A stretch of DNA of 64,000 bases from Streptomyces sp. NBC_01216 (lineage in GTDB: Bacteria > Actinomycetota > Actinomycetes > Streptomycetales > Streptomycetaceae): positions 3,410,001-3,474,000 of the forward strand of contig NZ_CP108677.1 in the NCBI RefSeq assembly GCF_035994945.1. The letters are read 5' to 3'. Positions 9,068-18,240 of this stretch are shown one piece after another (within the stretch, counting starts at the first letter, position 1; every line of letters starts with the position of its first letter). The position numbers and the translations under genes are program-made. Under the pieces are notes generated by a model that ran no database searches, was not told where the DNA came from, and saw only the letters and a list, made by a program, of their open reading frames with translations.

Positions 9068-9823
9068 TCAACCACCGCTGGCGGCGGCCGTGTTGCTTCC
9101 GGCCCGCAGCAGCAGCGGAGCGCCACCGTCCTCCCCGACCGCCGCGAATTCCGCGACCGCCGAATAGGCCGCCATCGCCCCCCGGGTCCGTTCACGCGGG
9201 GTCTCGCAGACCCCCGGTTCGTCCTCCGCCGTGACCGAGCAGCGCACTTGTACGGTCCGCCCACCAGGGCCCATCAGGGTGAGGATGGAGTCCAGCTCCT
9301 GGCCGGTGACATTGCGGTAGTAGGTACGCGCCCAGGTGTCCGCGCCCTCGGTCAGCACACAGGTCTGCGCCTCGACGCCATCGGGGGAGGCCAGCTCCGG
9401 CCCGCAGCGCGCCGCGCGGCCGGGCGCGGGGGAGGGGCCGGTACGGGGTGCGGACGACGGCGCCGGTGGGGGCGGTACGGAGAGGCTGCCGGCGCGCGGC
9501 CCGTCGGCCGGTCCGCCGCCCGACGGCCGTCCGCCGTGCTCCGTCCCCGCGTGGCTTCCGGGAGTCACACCGTCGCGGGACTCCGCGCCGTCGCCGGGCT
9601 TCGCGTCGTCCGCCAAGCCGGGGCGGGTTCCCGAGGGGGCACCGGCCGGGTTCGCGGACCCGTTGCCCTGACCGTTTCCGGTCGAGTTCGCGGACCGGTT
9701 TCCGGACGCCGCGGCCGAGCCGGACGCGGGCGCCGGCCCGGAGGCGGGTCCCGCCGAGGCGACGAGCGGCAGCAGCGTGGCCCCCGCCACGACGGCCGCG
9801 AGCCCGATCATGCGGAGATTCAT
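9068..9823 (-). CDS. secreted protein with low-complexity linker and small C-terminal domain
   Basis: 251 aa from the ATG at 9823. A signal peptide (MNLRMIGLAAVVAGATLLPLVASAG) is followed by about 115 residues of Gly/Ser/Pro/Ala/Asn linker, including the NSTGNGQGNGSAN tract. A roughly 110-residue C-terminal domain with four Cys (RCGPEL, QTCVL, VRCSV, GVCETP) is likely to be two disulfides. No family was recognised. Similar architectures occur in Streptomyces exported proteins of unknown role. It converges on the DUF5926 gene over a terminator. Confidence 0.75.
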   Translation of the reverse strand: MNLRMIGLAAVVAGATLLPLVASAGPASGPAPASGSAAASGNRSANSTGNGQGNGSANPAGAPSGTRPGLADDAKPGDGAESRDGVTPGSHAGTEHGGRPSGGGPADGPRAGSLSVPPPPAPSSAPRTGPSPAPGRAARCGPELASPDGVEAQTCVLTEGADTWARTYYRNVTGQELDSILTLMGPGGRTVQVRCSVTAEDEPGVCETPRERTRGAMAAYSAVAEFAAVGEDGGAPLLLRAGSNTAAASGG

Positions 9824-10083
9824 GGCACCCACCTGCCCGGTCGGCCGCGACTCGTGAACGGTGGGGCCGAAGATAGTCGCGGTCCGGGGCGCCGGACGCT
9901 CCGTGCGCGCGTTTCCCGGACAACTGGGGCCGGGCCTGACCCGTAAGGGTGACAGCACCGCCCCCGGGGCACCCCACGACGGCCTCGGCACACCGGTCCC
10001 CGGCGCCCCCGGACCGCCTCGACGCCCGAACCAGGCCATGGCGTCCGCCGCGCGGTCCGGGGTCCCGGACCGCGCGGCGGACG

Positions 10084-10764
10084 TCAGTAGGTGAGCCTGC
10101 TCCCACCGCCGGGGGTGTTCGTCCCAGCGTCGACCAGCGCGTCCACCACGGCCTCCACGTCCGGCAGCCACGGTCGGGAGGAGCCCTCCAGCGGGGCCCG
10201 CTCCCAGCGCGCCCGCGCCGTACCGGCGCCCGGGGAGGGCAGCAGCAGATATCCGCCCTCACCGTGGAAGCGCAGCGAACTGGGCACGCTGTCCTTGGCG
10301 TAGAGCAGCTCACCCAGACGTTCGAGGCCATACGGAGCGACCAGCAGCGACCAGCGGGTCGGCGTCGCCACGACCGGCCCCAGGCGCATGTCCATCGCGT
10401 CGAGCGCTGCCAGGGCACGCGCACCCGCGGCGGCCGGCAGACTCACGGCGCACGGCGCACGGCCACCGGTGGCCAGGACGACCGGAGCGTCCGGGCGCCG
10501 GGCCCACCACCAGCGGACCATGCGCTCGTCGGTGGTGGCCGCCAGCAGTCCGGGGTCGAAGGGGTGCGCACCAGGCACCACACATTCGGGATCGGGGCAG
10601 GCGCAAGCCGCCCCCTTCGACGGACGCGTCGTCGACTTCAGCCCCACGCCGGGCAGTACGGGCCAGTCCCACTCGACGGCGCAGGTGAGCGCGGCATCGA
10701 GTCGGCCGGTCCTTTCCTTGCGTCGGAACCGGAGCCTGCGTCGCCTTCCGAGGATCTCGCGCAT
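10084..10764 (-). CDS. degenerate prim-pol family protein
   Basis: 226 aa. The start MREILGRRRR at 10764 is chosen because AAAGGAACG lies upstream, although an in-frame ATG exists 12 codons earlier. The fold resembles the bifunctional primase/polymerase N-terminal domain (WDWPVLPG, CACPDPECVVPGAHP, then WWWARRPDAPVVLATGG). The acidic DxD metal site and the PSGGxHLW block that make these enzymes active are not visible, so catalysis is doubtful. It is conserved in Streptomyces as a chromosomal gene, and a DNA-binding or regulatory role is inference. The Cys/His-rich stretch at residues 45-60 may bind zinc. Confidence 0.75.
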   Translation of the reverse strand: MREILGRRRRLRFRRKERTGRLDAALTCAVEWDWPVLPGVGLKSTTRPSKGAACACPDPECVVPGAHPFDPGLLAATTDERMVRWWWARRPDAPVVLATGGRAPCAVSLPAAAGARALAALDAMDMRLGPVVATPTRWSLLVAPYGLERLGELLYAKDSVPSSLRFHGEGGYLLLPSPGAGTARARWERAPLEGSSRPWLPDVEAVVDALVDAGTNTPGGGSRLTY

Positions 10765-11117
10765 GAGCGCTCGTTCCTTTCCGTTGAACGCCGAATCCAC
10801 ATCACCACGTGCAGATCACTTCACCGTGCGTATCAGCGCGTACAAGGTCGGCGGTTCACCGCCCCGTGCGGTGGGGCGGGAGGGGCCGGGCTGAGGCTCG
10901 TCGTCCACTCGAAGGGGCGCGGCCTGCGGCGGTGAGGACGCCCAGGCACCCTGCCAGGTTCCGGGGCTGTTCCAACTGCCCCTGGCCATCACCGTTTACG
11001 TACCCATCACGTTCAAATCAACGCGCTTTGAAACGACGCCAGTCGACCGCGAAAGGTGCACCACGGGGGTAATTTTCGGCCAACTTGCCCCACAGTTCAA
11101 CCCTCCTGCAGAACCCC
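10765..11117. other. divergent intergenic region
   Basis: About 350 bases between the divergent prim-pol-like and phosphatase genes. It must hold both promoters, but no sigma or operator motif was identified with confidence. Confidence 0.4.
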
Positions 11118-12656
11118 ATGGACACCACAAGTCCCGTGCGGACAATGCTGGACATCACTCCTCTTGTGCGTGTACATGTGGATGCATGGATGGTGGCGCA
11201 CATTGACATGGGGGTTTGCGATGCAATTGCGCGAAACACACCCGTCGGAAAGCCGACCGAAGTGAGCGCCCCGCGTCTGCCGAAAGTGGCCGGAATCGAT
11301 TCCACGGTTCCCTCGCCCGCGCACACTGCCACGCCTCTTCCGGGCGTCCCCACCGCCGCGCCTCCCCCCGGCGCGATGATCCAGGACCGGCTCGCCGCCT
11401 GGGTCTCCGACCTCAGCACGCTCCACGAACTCACCGAACGCCTGGTCAGGACCGGTTCGGTGGACGACGCGCTCCGGGAGGTGCTGCGTGCCGGGGCCGC
11501 CCTCGTCGGGGCCCGCCGGGGCATGGCCGTCCTCGAACCCTCCGACGGACTCGGTCCGACCGGCACCGTGGGTCTGGGCCTCGCCCACGCCGAACTGGGC
11601 ATCATCGAGACCGTTCCGCGCAGCGCCACGTCCTACGGCCGCATCCTGGAGGGCCTGCCCGACCCGGTCACGGTCCCCGGACCGATCGCCGTCCCCGACC
11701 TGCTCGGCGTGGAGGACCTCGACCCGCGTCTGCGCGAGGTCGCCGCCCGCCTCGGCTACGCCGCGAGCTACGCCCTGCCCCTGGCCACCGAAGCGGCCCG
11801 ACGCCTCGGCGCCGTCGTGTGGCTGTACGACGAGCCCGCCGAGCCCGACGAGCACCGGCGCCACCTGATCGGCCTCTACGCCAGGTACGCCTCCGCGCAC
11901 CTGGCCCGCCTCGTCGAACTCGACCGCGCCCGGGTCCAGGTCGCCACCGTCGCCGAGGAGCTGCTGCCGAGCCGGCTTCCCCGGGTCCCCGGCATCCGTC
12001 TCGCCGTCCGTCACCACGCCGCCCCGAGAGGCGGCGGCGACTGGTACGACGCACTGCCGCTGCCCGAGGGCGCCCTCGGACTCTCCGTCGGCTCCGTCTC
12101 CGGCGGCGGCCCGAGCGCCCTCGCCGCGATGGGACGACTGCGGGCCTCGCTCCGCGCGTACGCGGTCATGGAAGGCGAGGACCCCGTCGCCGTCCTCTCC
12201 GACCTCGAACTCCTGCTTCGGCTCACCGAGCCCGCGCGCTCCGCCACCGCGCTCTTCGCGTACGCCGAACCGGGAGAGCGCCGGCTGGTCCTGGCGGGCG
12301 CGGGGCACGCCCCGCCGATGGTGATCGGGGCACGCCGCACCACATTCGTCGAGACCTCGCTGTCGGCGCCGCTCGGCATGCTCGCCTGCTGGGAAGCTCC
12401 GAGCGTCGAGCTCACGCCCGCGCCCGGAGAAACGGTGCTGCTCTACACGGACGGACTGCTGCGCCGCACCGGCGACCCGATGGACCGGGCCTTCGCCCGG
12501 CTCCACACGGCCGCCGCGAGCGTGCCGAGGGCCGACCGGAGTGACCCGGGAGCCGTCGCCGACCACGTCCTGCGGACACTGCTGCCCGAAGGTCCGGACG
12601 CCGACGGCGCCGACGCCTGCGACGACGTGGTGCTGCTGGCGGCCCACTTCGAGTGA
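11118..12656 (+). CDS. GAF-PP2C (SpoIIE/RsbU-type) phosphatase, one metal motif degenerate
   Basis: 512 aa with the ATG at 11118 (MDTTSPVRTML). A second ATG at 11145 is possible and neither has a good ribosome site. Residues about 100-280 form a GAF-like sensor domain. Residues about 290-510 are a SpoIIE phosphatase domain with GGGDWYDALPL, LLYTDGLLRR and a terminal DDVVLLAAHF. The usual GDVxGxG metal-ligand motif reads GSVSGGG, so one Asp is Ser. Relatives dephosphorylate anti-anti-sigma factors, but with this change activity may be weak or lost. From memory, streptomycete orthologues share the change. Membrane segments are absent. Confidence 0.82.
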   Translation: MDTTSPVRTMLDITPLVRVHVDAWMVAHIDMGVCDAIARNTPVGKPTEVSAPRLPKVAGIDSTVPSPAHTATPLPGVPTAAPPPGAMIQDRLAAWVSDLSTLHELTERLVRTGSVDDALREVLRAGAALVGARRGMAVLEPSDGLGPTGTVGLGLAHAELGIIETVPRSATSYGRILEGLPDPVTVPGPIAVPDLLGVEDLDPRLREVAARLGYAASYALPLATEAARRLGAVVWLYDEPAEPDEHRRHLIGLYARYASAHLARLVELDRARVQVATVAEELLPSRLPRVPGIRLAVRHHAAPRGGGDWYDALPLPEGALGLSVGSVSGGGPSALAAMGRLRASLRAYAVMEGEDPVAVLSDLELLLRLTEPARSATALFAYAEPGERRLVLAGAGHAPPMVIGARRTTFVETSLSAPLGMLACWEAPSVELTPAPGETVLLYTDGLLRRTGDPMDRAFARLHTAAASVPRADRSDPGAVADHVLRTLLPEGPDADGADACDDVVLLAAHFE

Positions 12657-12709
12657 GCCGCCCGAGCCTCCACGATCCGCTGCACCCTCGCTCGCCCCGC
12701 CGCACCCCG

Positions 12710-12730
12710 ACACGGAACACCATTCCGTGT
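12710..12730 (+). terminator. possible terminator after phosphatase gene
   Basis: An 8-bp perfect stem ACACGGAA (12710-12717 with 12723-12730) and 5-nt loop lies 54 bases after the stop, just ahead of the pepP promoter region. It is short, so moderate support only. Confidence 0.45.
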
Positions 12731-12879
12731 ATACGGCACACACCCTCGGTGCGGACGGTCACACGACGGCCCCGCGCTCCTCACGGTGACTCGCCGGTAA
12801 GAGGTCTTCCGGCCCTGGGCCCCCTTCCGCACGACCGTACGATGGGAGAGGTTCAGTGTCGTACCAAGAGGAGAGACCC

Positions 12880-14340
12880 GTGGCGGAAGAGCTCAACCCG
12901 GAGACCCCGGAAGAGACCGAAGAGCCGATCAAGCAGCGCAAGAACGGGCTGTACGGGAGCGTGTCCGACGAGCTCGCCGAGAACATGAAGACCGGCTGGG
13001 CCGACACCGAGCTCCACGGTCTGGAGCCGGTCGCACAGGCCGGGCACACCGCCGACCGCCGTGCCGCGCTCTCCGCCCGCTTCCCGGGCGAGCGGCTGGT
13101 GATCCCCGCGGGCAATCTGAAGACCCGCTCCAACGACACCGAGTACAGCTTCCGCGCGTCCACCGAGTACGCGTACCTCACCGGCGACCAGACCCACGAC
13201 GGCGTCCTCGTCCTGGAGCCGGTGGCGGCCGGTGGCCACCGGGCCACCCTCTACCTGCTGCCCCGTTCGGACCGCGAGAACGGCGAGTTCTGGCTCGACG
13301 GCCAGGGCGAGCTGTGGGTCGGCCGCCGCCACTCCCTGACCGAGGCCGAGCAGCTGCTCGGCATCCCGGCCAAGGACGTCCGCGAGCTGCCCGCCGCCCT
13401 CGCCGAGGCCACCGGACCGGTCCGCGCCGTCCGCGGCCACGACGCCGGCATCGAGGCCGCCCTGACCGACAAGGTCACCGCGGAGCGCGACGAGGAACTG
13501 CGCGTCTACCTCTCCGAGGCGCGACTGGTGAAGGACGCCTTCGAGGTCGCCGAACTCCGCAAGGCATGCGACGCCACCGCGCGCGGCTTCGAGGACGTCG
13601 TCAAGGTCCTGGACAAGGCCGAGGCCACCAGCGAGCGCTACATCGAGGGCACGTTCTTCCTGCGCGCCCGCGTCGAGGGCAACGACATCGGCTACGGCTC
13701 CATCTGCGCCGCGGGCCCCCACGCCACCACCCTGCACTGGGTGCGCAACGACGGCCCGGTCCGCCCCGGCGAGCTGCTCCTGCTCGACGCCGGTGTGGAG
13801 ACCACCGAGCTCTACACCGCCGACGTGACCCGGACCCTGCCGATCAACGGGCGCTACGACGCGCTCCAGCGCAAGATCTACGACGCCGTGTACGAGGCGC
13901 AGGAGGCGGGCATCGCCGCGGTGAAGCCCGGTGCCGCCTACCGCGACTTCCACGACGCCGCACAGCGGGTGCTCGCCGAGAAGCTCGTCGAGTGGGGCCT
14001 GCTCGAAGGCCCGGTCGAGCGGGTCCTGGAGCTGGGCCTCCAGCGCCGCTGGACCCTGCACGGCACCGGCCACATGCTCGGCATGGACGTCCACGACTGC
14101 GCCGCCGCCCGCACCGAGGCGTACGTGGACACCACCCTGGAACCGGGCATGTGCCTGACCGTCGAGCCGGGGCTCTACTTCCAGGCCGACGACCTGACCG
14201 TGCCGGAGGAGTACCGGGGCATCGGCGTCCGGATCGAGGACGACATCCTCGTCACGGAGGACGGCAACCTGAACCTCTCGGACTCGCTGCCCCGCCAGGC
14301 CGACGAGGTCGAGGCGTGGATGGCCGGCCTGAAGGGCTGA
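12880..14340 (+). CDS. pepP: Xaa-Pro aminopeptidase (aminopeptidase P), M24B
   Basis: 486 aa. The GTG at 12880 follows GAGGAGAGA, and an in-frame GTG at 12856 lies upstream of this ribosome site and is rejected. An N-terminal AMP_N domain (about 40-180: TRSNDTEYSFRASTEY, YLLPRSDRENGEFW) precedes the pita-bread M24 domain. The dimetal ligands are visible: Asp-Asp in LLDAGVETTELYTADVTRT, His in GTGHMLGMDVHD, Glu in TVEPGLYF and Glu in RIEDDILVTEDG. It removes N-terminal residues preceding proline from peptides in the cytoplasm. Length and motifs are typical of the family. Confidence 0.94.
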   Translation: MAEELNPETPEETEEPIKQRKNGLYGSVSDELAENMKTGWADTELHGLEPVAQAGHTADRRAALSARFPGERLVIPAGNLKTRSNDTEYSFRASTEYAYLTGDQTHDGVLVLEPVAAGGHRATLYLLPRSDRENGEFWLDGQGELWVGRRHSLTEAEQLLGIPAKDVRELPAALAEATGPVRAVRGHDAGIEAALTDKVTAERDEELRVYLSEARLVKDAFEVAELRKACDATARGFEDVVKVLDKAEATSERYIEGTFFLRARVEGNDIGYGSICAAGPHATTLHWVRNDGPVRPGELLLLDAGVETTELYTADVTRTLPINGRYDALQRKIYDAVYEAQEAGIAAVKPGAAYRDFHDAAQRVLAEKLVEWGLLEGPVERVLELGLQRRWTLHGTGHMLGMDVHDCAAARTEAYVDTTLEPGMCLTVEPGLYFQADDLTVPEEYRGIGVRIEDDILVTEDGNLNLSDSLPRQADEVEAWMAGLKG

Positions 14341-14357
14341 CACCCGCGCGTACACCG

Positions 14358-14394
14358 CGGGACCCCGCCGACCGGTCCGGTCGGCGGGGTCCCG
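14358..14394 (+). terminator. strong terminator of pepP
   Basis: A perfect 16-bp stem CGGGACCCCGCCGACC (14358-14373 with 14379-14394) and 5-nt loop begins 17 bases after the pepP stop. Confidence 0.85.
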
Positions 14395-14511
14395 GCGCGT
14401 CCGAACCGACCGGCGCGTCCGAAACCGGCACCCAGGTGGCCCCTCGCCGTAGGCCGTCACTCGACGTACGCGGCCTCCCGGCACAGGACGGTCAGCGCGA
14501 GAGAAGCCGGG

Positions 14512-14970
14512 TCAGGTCAGCGCGAGCGGCGCTTCCGATCGCCATTTGACGATCTTGTCGAAGCTGACGACGGCTCCGCCCCGGCTCGATCTGTTGCCGA
14601 AGTGGGCGTGATCGGACAGTTCCTCGATCAGCCGCAGTCCGCGGCCGTTCTCGGCGTTCGACGGCACCCTCGCCCGCCGGATCGCGGAGGAACGCCCCGC
14701 GGGGAATCCCGGACCGGAGTCCGCGACCTCGATCCGGCAGGTCTCACCGTCCAGATAAGCGGTGACCCGGTACGCCTCCGAAGCCACACCGGCGCCCCGC
14801 TCACCCCCGTGTTCCACGGCGTTGGCACAGGCCTCCGTCAGGGCGACGGACAGGTCGTAGGAGACATCGGGATCGACCCCCGCGGTCTCCATCGTGCCGA
14901 GGAGAAGTCGCCTGGCGAGCGGAACGCTCGCAGCCTCGCGCCGCAAGTGGAGTGACCACCAGATGCTCAT
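14512..14970 (-). CDS. RsbW-type ATP-binding protein (HATPase_c)
   Basis: 152 aa. The start MSIWWSLHLRR at 14970 is fixed by AGGAGG 7 nt upstream. The GHKL domain has an N box (VALTEACANAVEHGG), a G1 box (IEVADSGPGFP) and a G2 box (NGRGLRLIEEL). This is the second such gene in the window and resembles anti-sigma kinases of the SpoIIAB/RsbW group. It is not adjacent to a sigma factor. Its divergent neighbour at 15180 is a membrane protein ahead of the copper operon, with about 210 bases between them. Confidence 0.85.
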   Translation of the reverse strand: MSIWWSLHLRREAASVPLARRLLLGTMETAGVDPDVSYDLSVALTEACANAVEHGGERGAGVASEAYRVTAYLDGETCRIEVADSGPGFPAGRSSAIRRARVPSNAENGRGLRLIEELSDHAHFGNRSSRGGAVVSFDKIVKWRSEAPLALT

Positions 14971-15179
14971 GCTCCAGCCTCCTGGCTGCGGCTCGACATA
15001 CCGATACGTATTGCCGCGGGACGCCATCCGTAAGCACCCCGGGAAGACAACAGCCCTCATTCGGGGGACACACCCGGCGCGGGGTGTACGAGGTGCGTGG
15101 AGCCGCCGAAGGGGTCCATTGGTGATCTTCCGGACCTGCCGTACGGGCGCCGGGGGCCTGGTGCGATGATGGGGCCGCC

Positions 15180-16004
15180 ATGTCTGCCCCCACGCTCGGT
15201 CCACGGCTGCTGAGGGCCGCGGTGTTCACCGCGGTCTGCGTCGTGTTGTCCGCGCTGGGGCACGCCCTCGCCGCCTGCGCGGGAATCGCGCCCTGGACCC
15301 TGGCGGCCGGCTTCCTGGGCATGTTCGCGATCACCACGCTCTTCTCGGGACGGCAGCGTTCGCTGCCCGTCATCGCCGGGGCGCTGGCGGGCGGACAACT
15401 CGTGCTGCACGCCCTGTTCGGCCTCGGACAGCGGTCCCTCGGGGCGGACGCCCCGACCGGCCCCGGCCTGGGAACCGACGCGAACGACGCGCTGATCCGG
15501 CTGGCCGCCAAGCTGGTCTGCGGCGCGGGCGCCTCGTCCCTCAGCCCCGCCGACGCGACCCGGATCGTCACCGACGCCGGACTCGACCCGAACCACACCG
15601 CGTTCCAGGCCCCGGGCCACGGAGCACACGGCGGCCACCTCGCGGGTTCCGCCGCGCAGAACGCGGAACTCCTGCCGAGCCTGCCGATGCTGCTCGGCCA
15701 CCTGCTGGCGGCCCTCGCCACCGGATGGCTGCTGCGCCGCGGCGACCTCGCGCTGAGCCGACTCCTCCGGCTCTCGGCACAGGGCGCCACCGGACTAGCG
15801 GAAGCGGCCCTGGTCCGCTCCCTGCGCGCCGCGCTCACACTCGTACGGGCCCTGCTCTCCGGTCTCCCCGGGACGCCCTCGGCAGCGCCTCGGCAGCCCC
15901 GCCGTGCGCCGGTCGACACCGCGCCGACCGTCGCGGCGGAGGCACTCCAGCACACGGTGATCCGGCGCGGACCGCCGCTCGCCGCCTGCGTGCTCGCAGC
16001 CTGA
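15180..16004 (+). CDS. integral membrane protein ahead of copper operon
   Basis: 274 aa from the ATG at 15180. Four likely transmembrane helices: residues 10-32, 38-55, 63-80 and, after a 70-residue extracytoplasmic loop, 158-182. The loop holds a His-containing segment (GLDPNHTAFQAPGHGAHGGHLAG), a plausible metal-binding patch. The C-terminal 90 residues are basic and cytoplasmic. No named family was recognised. Position directly upstream of ycnI, sco and PCuAC genes suggests a part in copper handling; this is inference from context and the His cluster. Confidence 0.75.
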   Translation: MSAPTLGPRLLRAAVFTAVCVVLSALGHALAACAGIAPWTLAAGFLGMFAITTLFSGRQRSLPVIAGALAGGQLVLHALFGLGQRSLGADAPTGPGLGTDANDALIRLAAKLVCGAGASSLSPADATRIVTDAGLDPNHTAFQAPGHGAHGGHLAGSAAQNAELLPSLPMLLGHLLAALATGWLLRRGDLALSRLLRLSAQGATGLAEAALVRSLRAALTLVRALLSGLPGTPSAAPRQPRRAPVDTAPTVAAEALQHTVIRRGPPLAACVLAA

Positions 16005-16245
16005 CGCGGACCGCTCGAACGGAGCGGGTCCGTGAACGTCCGCACCAGCCGACCCGTATGGAACCCGACGCCGCCCGTCGCGGCGGCCCGCAGACCCGGC
16101 ACGGCCCCACCGGCCACTCGGGACCACGGCCGACGCCGCGCCACGGCCCCGCACCGACCCGTGCGGGACCCTGCCCGGCATCGGTTCCGCCCGGTCGGCA
16201 CGCCGGACGTCCCCACCCTTCTCCCGAGTTGGAGTGTCTTACACC

Positions 16246-16983
16246 ATGAACCTCTCCCGTATCGCCGTCGCCGGTGGCCTCGCCCTCTCCTCCATCGTGC
16301 TGTTCTCCGGCACCGCCTTCGCGCACGTCACCGTGCAGCCCCAGGGCGAGGCGGCCAAGGGCGGCTACGCGACCGTCAACGTGAAGGTCCCCAACGAGCG
16401 TGACAACGCCTCCACCGTGAAGATCGAGGTCAACTTCCCCACCGATCACCCGCTCGCCTCCGTCATGCCGCAGCCCGTCGCCGGCTGGAAGGCCGAGGTC
16501 ACCAAGGGGAAGCTCGCCGAGCCTCTGGAGCTGCACGGCAAGAAGATCGAGGAGGCCGTCACCAAGGTCACCTGGACCGCCGACGGCGCGAAGATCGGCC
16601 CCGGCCAGTTCCAGCAGTTCCCGCTCTCCCTCGGCCAGCTGCCGGAGGACGCCGACCAGCTCGTCCTGAAGGCCGTCCAGACCTACGACAACAACGAGGT
16701 CGTCCGCTGGATCGAAGAGTCCAAGAAGGGCGCGGACGCACCGCAGAACCCGGCCCCGGTCCTCAAGCTGTCCGCGGCGGCCGACGACCACCACGGCGGC
16801 GGCGCGGCGACCGACGACAAGGCCGACGACAAGGCCGAGGGCAAGGCCGACGCCAAGGCGACCCACGCCGAGGCCGCCGCCTCCAGCGACACCACCGCCC
16901 GTGTGCTCGGCGTGATCGGCATCCTCGTCGGCGTCGCCGGTGTCGCGTTCGGTGTCCTCGCCGGACGCCGCCGCTCTGCCTGA
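16246..16983 (+). CDS. ycnI: YcnI family (DUF1775) copper-handling membrane protein
   Basis: 245 aa from the ATG at 16246. A GTG at 16234 is in frame but would only lengthen the signal peptide. The signal peptide ends FAHVTVQP, so the mature protein begins with His, the copper ligand typical of YcnI. The DUF1775 beta-sandwich follows (about 30-175, with KVPNERDNASTVKIEV and WTADG). A Lys/Asp/Ala linker with DDHHGGG leads to one C-terminal membrane helix and RRRSA. It probably binds Cu(II) outside the membrane and works with the adjacent CopC-CopD protein. Confidence 0.9.
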   Translation: MNLSRIAVAGGLALSSIVLFSGTAFAHVTVQPQGEAAKGGYATVNVKVPNERDNASTVKIEVNFPTDHPLASVMPQPVAGWKAEVTKGKLAEPLELHGKKIEEAVTKVTWTADGAKIGPGQFQQFPLSLGQLPEDADQLVLKAVQTYDNNEVVRWIEESKKGADAPQNPAPVLKLSAAADDHHGGGAATDDKADDKAEGKADAKATHAEAAASSDTTARVLGVIGILVGVAGVAFGVLAGRRRSA

Positions 16984-17010
16984 CGGCCCGCACCACACAA
17001 GAGAGAACAC

Positions 17011-17730
17011 ATGTCTGTCCAGAACAACGACGAGCAGGCCAGGCCGAGCAGGCGCGCACCGCTGATCGCCTCTGCTGTCGCGATCGTCGCGGCCCTCACC
17101 GTGACGATCGTCGTCGGTGTGAACGGAGGAGACGACAAGGCGACCGGAACCCGCGGCAACGCGCCGGTCGCCGAGGTCTCCTCCGGCACCGGCTCCACCC
17201 GCGCGGCGACGGTCCTCGACCGCCCGTTCACCAAGCCCGACCTCGTCCTCACGGACACCACGGGCGGGACGTACGACCTGCGCGAGCGGACCAAGGGCAA
17301 GCCGACGCTGATCTACTTCGGCTACACGCACTGCCCGGACGTCTGCCCACTGACGATGAGCAACATCGCCATCGCCAGGAAGCAGCTCCCCAAGGCCGAC
17401 CAGGACAAGCTCCAGGTCGTCTTCGTCACCACGGATCCCGAGCGGGACACCCCGGCCGAGCTGGCCAAGTGGCTGCCCGCCGCCGGTGACCCGTCCTTCA
17501 CCGGACTCACCGGGGACTTCGCCACGATCCAGGCGGCGGCCCGCCGCATCGGCATCGGTATCGACCCGCCGACGAAGGATGAGAACGGGTCGGTCGTCTC
17601 CATGCACGGCGCCCAGGTGATCGCGTTCTCGCCCACCACCGACCAGGGCTACGTCCTGTACGGCGAGGACACGACCGTCGAGGACTACGCCAAGGACCTG
17701 CCGAAGCTCATCAAGGGGGAGAACCCGTGA
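17011..17730 (+). CDS. sco: Sco1/SenC copper chaperone
   Basis: 239 aa. The ATG at 17011 is preceded by AAGAGAGA. An N-terminal membrane anchor (about 16-38) is followed by a thioredoxin-fold Sco domain. The copper-binding CPDVC motif lies in FGYTHCPDVCPLT, with the distal His in SMHGAQVIAF. The protein loads copper into the CuA site of cytochrome oxidase and, in Streptomyces, supports development under low copper. It lies 27 bases after ycnI and overlaps the PCuAC gene by 4 bases (GTGA), so the three are translated together. Confidence 0.93.
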   Translation: MSVQNNDEQARPSRRAPLIASAVAIVAALTVTIVVGVNGGDDKATGTRGNAPVAEVSSGTGSTRAATVLDRPFTKPDLVLTDTTGGTYDLRERTKGKPTLIYFGYTHCPDVCPLTMSNIAIARKQLPKADQDKLQVVFVTTDPERDTPAELAKWLPAAGDPSFTGLTGDFATIQAAARRIGIGIDPPTKDENGSVVSMHGAQVIAFSPTTDQGYVLYGEDTTVEDYAKDLPKLIKGENP

Positions 17731-18218
17731 CCCGCCGCACCACCCGCACCACCCGCACCACCGTCCTCTCCTCCGCCGTGGCGCTGACCGCGGCCCTGGC
17801 GCTGGCGGGGTGCTCGGCCGGCGGTTCCGGCGACGCCGGCGCCTCCGGCAGGCCGGAGCTCAAGGTCAGCGGCGCGTTCATCCCGCAGCCGGTGATGGAC
17901 ATGGCCGGCGGTTTCCTCACCATCACCAACGACAGTGACACGGCGGACAAGCTCACCTCCGTCACCAGTCCCCTCTCGGACGACGTGACGATCCACGAGA
18001 CGAAGAACCAGAAGATGCAGGAGGTGAAGTCCTTCGACATCCCCGCCAAGGGCGAGCTGAACCTCGAACGCGGCGGCAACCACATCATGTTCATGAATCT
18101 CAAGCAGCAGCCCAAGCAGGGCGACAAGGTGAGCATCGAGCTCCACTTCGAGAAGTCCGCCCCGATAGAGGTCGAAGTGCCCGTCGAGGCGCCGAACCAC
18201 AACCCGAAGCGGCACTGA
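17727..18218 (+). CDS. ecuC: PCuAC-family extracytoplasmic copper chaperone
   Basis: 163 aa, GTG at 17727 overlapping the sco stop. The lipoprotein signal is LALAGCSAG with Cys as lipid site. The PCuAC domain has MDMAGGFLTITN and the His/Met copper ligands spread over VTIHETKNQKMQEV and GGNHIMFMNL. It captures periplasmic-side Cu(I) and passes it to Sco. In S. lividans the orthologue is called ECuC. Position between sco and CopC-CopD fits that role. Confidence 0.92.
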   Translation: MTRRTTRTTRTTVLSSAVALTAALALAGCSAGGSGDAGASGRPELKVSGAFIPQPVMDMAGGFLTITNDSDTADKLTSVTSPLSDDVTIHETKNQKMQEVKSFDIPAKGELNLERGGNHIMFMNLKQQPKQGDKVSIELHFEKSAPIEVEVPVEAPNHNPKRH

Positions 18219-18240
18219 GCTACTTGAGGGACTGACACAG

